From the NCBI GenBank assembly GCA_035360795.1, contig DAOSBJ010000019.1:1-6034 (forward strand): a stretch of DNA of 6,034 nucleotides, written 5' to 3'. The DNA comes from DAOOKJ01 sp035360795 (GTDB taxonomy: Bacteria; Patescibacteriota; Minisyncoccia; UBA6257). Positions 1 to 5,864 of the stretch are shown here, one piece after another (position 1 is the first letter of the stretch; the number at the start of each line of letters is the position of its first letter). The notes under the pieces are model-generated. The model was given only the letters and a program-made list of their open reading frames with translations, did no database searches and was not told the DNA's origin. A program made the position numbers and the translations under genes.

Positions 1-1193
1 AGAATTTTTGTCACTACTCCGGCGCCAACAGTTCTTCCTCCTTCTCGGATAGCAAATCTTGAACCTTCGTCTAAGGCAACCGGCACTATTAATTTCACCG
101 TAAATTTAACATTATCACCCGGCATTACCATTTCCACGCCTTCTGCTAAAGTAACCTCGCCGGTCACATCAGCAGTTCGAATATAAAATTGGGGTTTATA
201 GCCGGTAAAGAAAGGAGTATGTCTTCCGCCTTCCTCTTTTGTTAAAATGTAAACTTCTGCTTCAAATTCAGTATGAGGAGTAATGGAACCAGGTTTGGCA
301 ACTATTTGTCCCCTTCTTACATCTTCTTTTTTAATCCCTCTCAATAACAGCCCAACATTATCTCCAGCCGTTGATTCATCCATGCTCTTATTAAACATTT
401 CAATTCCGGTAACAACTGTTTTTACTGTTGGTCGATAACCTATAATTTCTACTTCTTCATTGAGTTTTATTTTTCCTCTTTCAACTCTACCAGTCACTAC
501 TGTTCCTCGACCTTCAATTGAAAAGATATCTTCAATTGGCATTAGAAACGGCTTATCAACATCTCTCACTGGATCCGGAAAATAAGTGTCAATGGCGTCT
601 AATAATTCTAGAATTGGTTTTACCGCCTCGTCTTCAAGAGAAGTTGCTTCTAAAGCTTTCAAAGCCGAACCGCGAATTACTGGAATTTCTTTTCCCGGAA
701 AGCCGTGTTTTGTTAAAAGTTCTCTTACTTCTGTTTCTACCAAATCAATCATTTCTTTATCGTCTACCATATCAACTTTGTTTAAGAAGACAACCATTGC
801 CGGCACGCCGACCTGTTTCGCCAAAAGAATATGTTCGTAAGTTTGAGGCATTGGCCCATCAGCCGCAGAAACAACCAAAATTGCTCCATCCATCTGCGCT
901 GAACCAGTAATCATATTTTTTATATAATCAATATGTCCTGGACAATCAATATGAGCATAATGCCTTTTATCTGTTTCGTACTCTGAATGATGAACATTGA
1001 TAGTAATACCTCGAGTTTTTTCTTCTGGCGCATTATCAATTTCATTAACATTTAAACTTTTTTTTGCTAACCCCTTTAAATAAAGAACATGGGAAATAGC
1101 AGCGGTTAAGGTAGTTTTGCCGTGGTCAATGTGACCAATGGTCCCAATATTCATATGGGGCTTAGTTCTCACAAATTTTTCTTTTTCTGCCAT
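1..1193 (-). CDS. tuf: Elongation factor Tu, 3' end cut by the window edge
   Basis: EF-Tu carries aminoacyl-tRNA to the ribosomal A site as a ternary complex with GTP, in the cytoplasm. I translated the whole frame by hand from the ATG at 1193. It is open for 397 codons and runs off the left edge inside the usual C-terminal GVVTKI sequence, so only a few codons should be missing. The G domain shows GHIDHGKT at residues 20-27, the switch I EKTRGITI at 58-65, DCPGH at 83-87 (His87 is the catalytic histidine), NKVD at 138-141 and SAL at 176-178. Domains II and III follow, with GRGTVVTGRVERG and the terminal GGRTVGAGVV. It is the last visible gene of the str operon, 91 nt after fusA. Tyr119 replaces the Arg usual in the QTREH motif. 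There is no Shine-Dalgarno ahead of the start. Identification is secure. Confidence 0.97.
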   Translation of the reverse strand, partial: MAEKEKFVRTKPHMNIGTIGHIDHGKTTLTAAISHVLYLKGLAKKSLNVNEIDNAPEEKTRGITINVHHSEYETDKRHYAHIDCPGHIDYIKNMITGSAQMDGAILVVSAADGPMPQTYEHILLAKQVGVPAMVVFLNKVDMVDDKEMIDLVETEVRELLTKHGFPGKEIPVIRGSALKALEATSLEDEAVKPILELLDAIDTYFPDPVRDVDKPFLMPIEDIFSIEGRGTVVTGRVERGKIKLNEEVEIIGYRPTVKTVVTGIEMFNKSMDESTAGDNVGLLLRGIKKEDVRRGQIVAKPGSITPHTEFEAEVYILTKEEGGRHTPFFTGYKPQFYIRTADVTGEVTLAEGVEMVMPGDNVKFTVKLIVPVALDEGSRFAIREGGRTVGAGVVTKI

Positions 1194-1202
1194 ATTTTTT
1201 AT

Positions 1203-1221
1203 TAATTTTTAATTTTTAAAC
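1203..1221 (-). repeat. AT-only leader motif ahead of tuf (copy 1 of 2)
   Basis: The plus strand reads TAATTTTTAATTTTTAAAC, ending 10 nt before the tuf start on the coding strand. A copy differing by one extra T lies at 3888-3907, ahead of rpsG. In the mRNA it would give an A-rich leader without a Shine-Dalgarno. It could be a shared translation-enhancing or RNA-stability element, or simply drift in very AT-rich spacers. The similarity is seen directly; any function is inferred. Confidence 0.45.
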
Positions 1222-1246
1222 CTTTTTGACGACCTTAATTTATATT

Positions 1247-1275
1247 ATCTTAAAGTATTTATTTTAAAAAGTCAA
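1247..1275 (-). promoter_or_regulatory. Candidate internal promoter for tuf
   Basis: On the minus strand, TTGACT (1275-1270) and TAAGAT (1252-1247) are separated by exactly 17 nt. The -35 box matches consensus at 5 of 6 positions and the -10 at 4 of 6, including the key second A and last T. Transcription would start near 1240, leaving a leader of about 47 nt before the tuf ATG at 1193. Separate tuf promoters inside str operons are known in other bacteria. In DNA this AT-rich a chance match is possible. Confidence 0.45.
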
Positions 1276-1284
1276 ATTTTAAAA

Positions 1285-3384
1285 CTATTTTTTACCTTCA
1301 ATTATCTCATGACTCACATTTGGAGGCACTTCTTCATAATGATCAAATTCCATTGTAAAGGTTCCCCTTCCTTCTGTCATTGAGCGCAATTTGGTGGCAT
1401 AGCCAAACATTTCTCCCAAAGGGACCATCGCATCAACTACTTTCATCATTCCCCTTTCATACATTTCATTTATTCTTCCTCTTTTGGCTGATAAATCGCC
1501 AATCACATCACCTAAAAATTGTTCTGGAATCACCACCTCAATTTTCATAATCGGCTCCAAAAGCACTGGGTTTGCTCTTTTTGCCCCATCCTGAAAAGCC
1601 ATTGAACCGGCAATCTTAAAAGCGAAATCAGAAGAATCAACTTCATGAAATGAACCATCATATAAAGTCACTCTGACATCAGTCATTGGATAACCGGCAA
1701 CAATTCCCTTTTCCATTGCCTCTTTTACTCCTTTTTCTACTGCCGGAATGAATTCTTGAGGAATAATTCCACCTTTAATCCGATTAACAAATTCAAAACC
1801 TTTTCCTCTTTCAAGCGGTTCTATTTTTAACCAAACATGACCATATTGGCCACGGCCTCCTGATTGACGAATATATTTGCCCTCGCTTGTAACTTCATTT
1901 CTAACTGTTTCTTTGTAAGCAACTTGAGGCTTGCCAGTTTTCACATTGACACTGAATTCTCTTTTCATTCTATCAACCAAAACCTCAAGGTGGAGTTCGC
2001 CCATTCCAGAAATAATTGTCTCTAATGTTTCCTGGTCAGTTTTTACTTGAAAAGTCGGGTCCTCTTCAGAAAGTTTCTTTAAAACTAAACTCATTTTTTC
2101 CTGGTCTGCTTTTGTTTCTGGCTCAACTTTCATTGAAATCACTGGTTCAGGAAAACTAATTTTTTCCAAAATAATTGGATTATTAGGGTCGCATAAAGTA
2201 TCCCCAGTGACTGTCTCTTTTAAACCAACAGTCGCAGCAATATCTCCAGCCTCAATCTCTTCAATTTCTTCACGATGATTGGCATGCATTCGTAAAAGCC
2301 GACCAATCCTTTCTTGAGAATTTTTTGTGGCGTTTAAAACATAATTTCCTTTTTTAAATTGACCAGAATAAACTCTAAAATAAGTTAGAACTCCAACATA
2401 AGGGTCAGCCGCTACTTTAAAAACTAAGGCGGCAAATGGCTCGGAAACTGAAGGCTTTCTCGTAATTTTTTCGCCAGTTTTTGGGTCAGTTCCTTCAATT
2501 GATGGTAAATCCAATGGCGAAGGAAGATATTCAACAATCGCATCAATTACTGGTTGAACTCCTTTGTTTCTAAAAGAAGCGCCAGTTAAAACCGGGACAA
2601 TTTTCCCTTCGATCGTCGCTTTTCTTAAAACTTTTCTTATTTCTTCTTCTGTCGGTTCTTGACCTTCAAAAAATTTATGCATTAAGTCTTCATCCTCTGC
2701 TGAAACTTTTTCTATTAACTGTTTTCGCCAATTTAAAGATATTTCTTTTAAGTTTTCGGGAATTTCTTTTAAGACAACTTTTTCTCCGTTATCGCCTTCA
2801 AAATAAACTGCTTTCATTTGGATTAAATCAATCACTCCTTCAAATTTATCTTCAGCGCCAATCGGAATATTAATTGGTTGAGCATCAGGAGTCAATCTTT
2901 CTTTGATTGTTTTCAAACTAAATTCAAAATTAGCGCCAATTCTGTCCATTTTATTAATAAAGCACATTCTTGGAACTTTATATTTGTCTGCTTGATGCCA
3001 AACTGTTTCTGATTGCGGCTCTACTCCCTGAACTCCATCAAAAATTACTACCGCGCCATCCAAAACTCTCAAAGAACGTTGAACTTCAGCCGTAAAATCA
3101 ATATGGCCCGGAGTATCAATAATATTAATTCTTGTTTTAAAATTACTGTCATTATTTCTATAAGTTGGCACCCAAAAACAAGTGGTGGCCGCAGAAGTAA
3201 TTGTGATTCCTCTTTCTCTTTCCTGCGGCATCCAATCCATCGTTGTGGTTCCTTCATCAATTTCGCCAATTTTATGAGTAATCCCGGTATAATATAAAAC
3301 TCGCTCGGTCGTTGTCGTTTTCCCAGCGTCAATATGAGCAATAAAACCAATATTCCTAATTTTTTCGATAGGATATTTTTCCAT
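1285..3384 (-). CDS. fusA: Elongation factor G
   Basis: EF-G is the GTPase that moves tRNAs and mRNA through the ribosome after each peptide bond and works with RRF in recycling. The protein has 699 residues, close to the 704 of E. coli. The G domain shows AHIDAGKT at 16-23, switch I ERERGITI at 55-62, DTPGH at 90-94 (His94 catalytic) and NKMD at 144-147. The G5 region is GASF at 268-271, where most EF-G have GSAF. Domain IV carries GGRGQYGHVWL, and domain V ends in the typical RSMTEGRGTFTMEFDHY stretch before a short lysine tail. The architecture is that of the housekeeping EF-G and nothing is truncated. The start is 12 nt after the rpsG stop with no clear Shine-Dalgarno, so the two are surely cotranscribed. 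It ends in TAG, with an in-frame TAA two codons later. Confidence 0.98.
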   Translation of the reverse strand: MEKYPIEKIRNIGFIAHIDAGKTTTTERVLYYTGITHKIGEIDEGTTTMDWMPQERERGITITSAATTCFWVPTYRNNDSNFKTRINIIDTPGHIDFTAEVQRSLRVLDGAVVIFDGVQGVEPQSETVWHQADKYKVPRMCFINKMDRIGANFEFSLKTIKERLTPDAQPINIPIGAEDKFEGVIDLIQMKAVYFEGDNGEKVVLKEIPENLKEISLNWRKQLIEKVSAEDEDLMHKFFEGQEPTEEEIRKVLRKATIEGKIVPVLTGASFRNKGVQPVIDAIVEYLPSPLDLPSIEGTDPKTGEKITRKPSVSEPFAALVFKVAADPYVGVLTYFRVYSGQFKKGNYVLNATKNSQERIGRLLRMHANHREEIEEIEAGDIAATVGLKETVTGDTLCDPNNPIILEKISFPEPVISMKVEPETKADQEKMSLVLKKLSEEDPTFQVKTDQETLETIISGMGELHLEVLVDRMKREFSVNVKTGKPQVAYKETVRNEVTSEGKYIRQSGGRGQYGHVWLKIEPLERGKGFEFVNRIKGGIIPQEFIPAVEKGVKEAMEKGIVAGYPMTDVRVTLYDGSFHEVDSSDFAFKIAGSMAFQDGAKRANPVLLEPIMKIEVVIPEQFLGDVIGDLSAKRGRINEMYERGMMKVVDAMVPLGEMFGYATKLRSMTEGRGTFTMEFDHYEEVPPNVSHEIIEGKK

Positions 3385-3396
3385 GATTTGATTTTA

Positions 3397-3870
3397 CTAT
3401 CGCCTTCTCGCTAAAGAAGCAAAGGCTTTATTAGCTTCAGCCATTCTTTCAGTGTCGGCTTTCTTTTTGACTGCCAAACCTTCATTTTGATAAGCGGCAA
3501 TCAATTCCTCAGCTAATTTTTGCGCCATTGGCTTTCCTTTTTTCGCTCGACTGAATTGAATAATCCATTTAGAAGCCAAAGTAGTTTTTCGGTATTCTGC
3601 TACTGGCCGAGGAATCTGATAATTAGCGCCTCCAATTCTTCTGGTGACCAATTCCAGTTCAGGCGAAGCATTTTCAATCGCCATTTTAAAAACATTAAGA
3701 GGGTCTTTTTTCGTGTTTTCTTTAATAATTTCTAAAGCACTATACATTATTTTTTGCGCTGTTGTCTTTTTTCCATCCACCATTAAATAATTAATAAACC
3801 TTGTCACTAAAGGGTCTTTATAAACTAAATCCGGTTCGTATTCTTTTTCTTGTCGATGTTTTCTCCGCAT
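3397..3870 (-). CDS. rpsG: 30S ribosomal protein S7
   Basis: S7 nucleates assembly of the 30S head by binding the 3' domain of 16S rRNA, and it contacts E-site tRNA. The protein has 157 residues, the usual length. It opens with MRRKHRQEKEYEPDLVYKD and has the conserved LMVDGKK at about 29-35, RRIGGANYQIP at about 77-87, and RMAEANKAFA near the end. The last residues are SLARRR in place of the more common FAHYRW type of ending, so the C-terminal tip differs from E. coli. It sits second in the str operon, 87 nt after rpsL and 12 nt before fusA. In E. coli this protein represses its own operon by binding the rpsL-rpsG spacer. The spacer here is AT-only and does not resemble that site. The stop is TAG followed directly by TAA. 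Confidence 0.98.
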   Translation of the reverse strand: MRRKHRQEKEYEPDLVYKDPLVTRFINYLMVDGKKTTAQKIMYSALEIIKENTKKDPLNVFKMAIENASPELELVTRRIGGANYQIPRPVAEYRKTTLASKWIIQFSRAKKGKPMAQKLAEELIAAYQNEGLAVKKKADTERMAEANKAFASLARRR

Positions 3871-3887
3871 AAATTAAATTAAATTTT

Positions 3888-3907
3888 TAATTTTTTAATT
3901 TTTAAAC
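3888..3907 (-). repeat. AT-only leader motif ahead of rpsG (copy 2 of 2)
   Basis: The plus strand reads TAATTTTTTAATTTTTAAAC, ending 18 nt before the rpsG start on the coding strand. It matches the motif ahead of tuf at 1203-1221 apart from one extra T. It also forms one arm of the inverted repeat at 3889-3937. Confidence 0.45.
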
Positions 3908-3937
3908 ATTCAGAAATTATTTAAAAAATTAAAAATT
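3889..3937. repeat. AT-only inverted repeat in the rpsL-rpsG spacer
   Basis: Two 18-nt arms, 3889-3906 and 3920-3937, are complementary at 16 of 18 positions and flank a 13-nt loop. The stem holds only A-T pairs. In the rpsL-rpsG mRNA it could fold into a long weak hairpin. It has no G-C core, so it is not a convincing terminator. It occupies the place where S7 autoregulation acts in E. coli, but I see no sequence likeness to that site. Confidence 0.5.
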
Positions 3938-3957
3938 GGAAATTAAAAATTTTATTC

Positions 3958-4371
3958 CTACTCTTTTGGTTTTTTCACTCCATATTTGCTCCTCTGCTGT
4001 TTTCTATTTTCTACTCCGGCCGCATCATATTTTCCTCTGACAATATGATACCTTACTCCTGGTAAATCCTTTACTCTTCCGCCCCTCACTAAAACAATGG
4101 AGTGCTCTTGCAAATTATGCCCTTCTCCGGGAATGTAAGCGGTAACTTCTTGGCCATTAGATAATCTCACTCTCGCCACTTTTCTTAAAGCCGAGTTTGG
4201 TTTTTTTGGCGTCGTCGTAAATACCCTGACACAAACTCCTTTCTTAAAAGGAGAAGGAAAATCTTTTGGTTTATTTTTTTTCACATTAAAACCAAAAGAA
4301 AGAGCAACAGTTTTGCTCTTCTTTACAATCGGTTTTCTTCCTTTTCTAATCAACTGCGTTAATGTTGGCAT
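3958..4371 (-). CDS. rpsL: 30S ribosomal protein S12
   Basis: S12 lies at the decoding centre of the 30S subunit and controls accuracy. I place the start at the ATG at 4371, giving MPTLTQLIRKGRK and 137 residues. The frame can be opened from a TTG at 4392, but that adds seven residues that S12 lacks. TPKKPNSALRK (55-64) and GRVKDLPGVRYH (98-109) are the two streptomycin-associated loops. The lysines at 56 and 101 are unmutated, and Asp102 is the residue methylthiolated in some bacteria. Residues about 24-40 hold an insertion relative to the 124-residue E. coli protein, resembling the longer S12 of Firmicutes. It is first in the str operon, behind the promoter at 4408-4436. It ends TAG-GAA-TAA. 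No Shine-Dalgarno is visible. Confidence 0.97.
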   Translation of the reverse strand: MPTLTQLIRKGRKPIVKKSKTVALSFGFNVKKNKPKDFPSPFKKGVCVRVFTTTPKKPNSALRKVARVRLSNGQEVTAYIPGEGHNLQEHSIVLVRGGRVKDLPGVRYHIVRGKYDAAGVENRKQQRSKYGVKKPKE

Positions 4372-4407
4372 TTGAATAATTACTTTATTCAATTTTATTT
4401 ATAAAGT

Positions 4408-4436
4408 AGTATAACAAAAAAGAAAAAAAAGGTCAA
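4408..4436 (-). promoter_or_regulatory. Sigma70-type promoter of the str operon
   Basis: Read on the minus strand, TTGACC (4436-4431) and TATACT (4413-4408) each match consensus at 5 of 6 positions and are exactly 17 nt apart. TG one base ahead of the -10 box makes an extended -10 (TGTTATACT). The spacer is nearly all T. Transcription should start near 4401, about 30 nt ahead of the rpsL ATG. That position leaves the alternative TTG start only about 9 nt from the 5' end, which also favours the ATG. Confidence 0.8.
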
Positions 4437-4481
4437 ACAATTTTTAAAATAATTTTTTTAAAAATAATAAATTCAAAAACT

Positions 4482-5639
4482 ATGGCAAACATTCAAAACC
4501 TCCCTTATCTTCAAAATAAAAACACCTTAAAAACTTCTTATTCCGCCCGCTTTCTTTTAAAGAAAATCAAAAAATATCTTTTAAAAAATTCTCCTTATCA
4601 TTATTTAATTTTTCATCGCCAAGATAAACTTTTAAAATTTATTCAAAAAACCTCTAAAAAATATCATTATTTTTTAAGATTTGATATTGAAAAATTTTAT
4701 CCTTCAATCAACCATTCAATTTTGATTGAACTCTTAATCAAAAAACTGGATTCACGAAATGGCAAAAAAATCTTAAAACAAGAAATAATTCCTTTTTTAA
4801 AAGAAAATAACATTCAAAATAAAGGACTGGTTTTAGGAAATTATTTAAGTTGGGTTTTAGCTGGAGTATATCTTTTGCCTTTAGATGAAAAACTTATCTT
4901 AAAAAATAAACCATTTTTAAGAGTCCAAGATGACTATTTAATTTTTTGTAAAAATAAAAAAGAACCTTTAAAAATTTTAAAGGAAATTATTGAACCTACT
5001 TTAAATCACCTAGATTTAAAAATAAACATTGAAAAACTAAAATCTGGGAGATTTCATCAAGATGAGTTAAATTTTTTAGGATTTTGCTATAAAGCAGGAG
5101 TTTTTACCATTGAGAAAAGCCGCTTAGAAGAATTTAAAAATAAAATTATCAAAATTACCCATTTAACTAAGAAAAAACCAATTGAAGCTATTATCAAGCA
5201 ATTAAATAATCAGCTTATGGGTTTTGCTCACTACTACAAGTTCAGTCAGTGTAAACAGACTTTTATTGATTTAGATGCTTTTATAAGACAAAGATTAAGA
5301 AGATATCTTTGCCGAAATAAAGACTCAAAAAATAAATTAGGTAATCTAATTTTAAATAATGAGCAACTAAAATCTTTAGGCTTAAAATCTTTAATAGATA
5401 TTTACCAAAAATATCATTCAAAAAAGACCCTTATTTTTAGAAAATTAGAGAAAAAGAAGGGTAAAATTAACCAAATTTTTAATCAACCTTTAACTCACAA
5501 AATTCCAGAAAATATAGACAAATACTATATTTTAGGAATTTATAAAAGTTTAAAAGAGATGACCAAAAATATCGCAAAGATAAAAAGAAAGATTCGAAAG
5601 ATAGAGACAAAATTGGCTGACAAAGAAAAAGACAAGTAA
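4482..5639 (+). CDS. Free-standing reverse transcriptase with group II maturase-like C-terminal part
   Basis: The protein has 385 residues, is very rich in Lys, Ile and Leu, and has no signal peptide or membrane segment. The palm core is clear: FLRFDIEKFYPSI at 64-76 (motif A, Asp68), GLVLGNYLSW at 115-124 (motif B), RVQDDYLIF at 147-155 (motif C, Asp150 and Asp151), then NFLGF at 197-201. Residues about 234-277 (NNQLMGFAHYYK, LDAFIRQRLRRYL) resemble the maturase segment of group II intron proteins. The tail (about 355-385) is basic and probably coiled-coil. Only 67 residues precede motif A, so the usual fingers blocks RT0-RT1 are absent. An in-frame TAG at 4407 and the rpsL promoter leave no room for them. 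Motif B is the LGxxxS form rather than QGxxxSP, and the catalytic box is VQDD rather than YADD. No Shine-Dalgarno is visible. G+C is about 18-23% in the lines I counted, well below the operon. That it is a reverse transcriptase is fairly sure; its substrate and role are unknown. Confidence 0.85.
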   Translation: MANIQNLPYLQNKNTLKTSYSARFLLKKIKKYLLKNSPYHYLIFHRQDKLLKFIQKTSKKYHYFLRFDIEKFYPSINHSILIELLIKKLDSRNGKKILKQEIIPFLKENNIQNKGLVLGNYLSWVLAGVYLLPLDEKLILKNKPFLRVQDDYLIFCKNKKEPLKILKEIIEPTLNHLDLKINIEKLKSGRFHQDELNFLGFCYKAGVFTIEKSRLEEFKNKIIKITHLTKKKPIEAIIKQLNNQLMGFAHYYKFSQCKQTFIDLDAFIRQRLRRYLCRNKDSKNKLGNLILNNEQLKSLGLKSLIDIYQKYHSKKTLIFRKLEKKKGKINQIFNQPLTHKIPENIDKYYILGIYKSLKEMTKNIAKIKRKIRKIETKLADKEKDK

Positions 5640-5649
5640 ATCGGGTGTG

Positions 5650-5679
5650 CGACTTCGCAAGTCGTTCATTTTAATTTTT
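5650..5679 (+). terminator. Rho-independent terminator-like hairpin after the reverse transcriptase
   Basis: CGACTT (5650-5655) pairs perfectly with AAGTCG (5659-5664) around a CGC loop, and the stem is followed by TTCATTTTAATTTTT. It begins 10 nt after the TAA at 5637-5639. The T tract is broken by A residues, so termination may be partial. An alternative overlapping stem, TGCG-ACTT-CGCA (5648-5659), excludes this one. The hairpin is also the first unit of the degenerate repeats in this spacer. Confidence 0.6.
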
Positions 5680-5739
5680 ATGACGTGCGAGGTCGTTAAT
5701 TTGGCTAAAGGGGTGGGGGTGACTTCGTTGGTCGATAAT
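5651..5739. repeat. Three degenerate 19-nt repeats with GAC...GTCG arms
   Basis: The units start at 5651 (GACTTCGCAAGTCGTTCAT), 5682 (GACGTGCGAGGTCGTTAAT) and 5721 (GACTTCGTTGGTCGATAAT). Each pair agrees at 13 or 14 of 19 positions. All begin GAC, carry GTCG at the same place and end in AT. Spacing is 31 and 39 nt, too irregular for CRISPR. G+C of the stretch is about 45%, well above the gene before it. The rest of the spacer, to 5804, is purine-rich and holds nothing I can name. The units could be relics of a small repeat element or part of a structured RNA linked to the reverse transcriptase. Confidence 0.5.
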
Positions 5740-5804
5740 CTAATAAAATTAAAAAAGATAGGGAAAGAGAAAAAATGGAGAAATTGAAATTTTTGAGAGT
5801 GTTA

Positions 5805-5838
5805 TGAAAAATAAAAATGTCCAAAGGGTAACCCTTGG
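5805..5838 (-). terminator. Rho-independent terminator-like hairpin for the right-edge gene
   Basis: On the minus strand CCAAGGG-TTA-CCCTTTGG (5838-5821) folds with seven pairs and one bulged base, and it is followed by ACATTTTTATTTTT. It starts 26 nt after the TGA at 5867-5865. Position and shape suit an intrinsic terminator for the gene entering from the right edge. A hairpin shortly after the end of a target gene is also a feature of diversity-generating retroelements, but termination is the simpler reading. Confidence 0.55.
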
Positions 5839-5864
5839 GCTATAGAAATATTCATAATAAAAAA

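Noticed and set aside
518..910. Plus-strand open frames at 518-910 and 586-840.
   Set aside because: They lie opposite tuf, whose minus-strand frame is a continuous, fully conserved EF-Tu; these are antisense shadows.
3013..3735. Open frames at 3013-3297 (+), 3069-3350 (-) and 3520-3735 (+).
   Set aside because: All overlap fusA or rpsG in other frames and show no domain-like sequence.
4372..4392. Upstream TTG start for rpsL, adding seven residues.
   Set aside because: S12 proteins begin MPT-x-x-QL; the ATG at 4371 gives exactly that, and the TTG would be only about 9 nt from the predicted transcript start.
5651..5739. CRISPR array.
   Set aside because: There are only three poorly matching units, the spacing is irregular and short, and no cas gene is present.
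5775..5807. Ten-residue plus-strand ORF starting ATGGAGAAATTG after a purine-rich stretch.
   Set aside because: Too short, no recognisable peptide, and the purine run before it is general to the spacer rather than a defined ribosome binding site.
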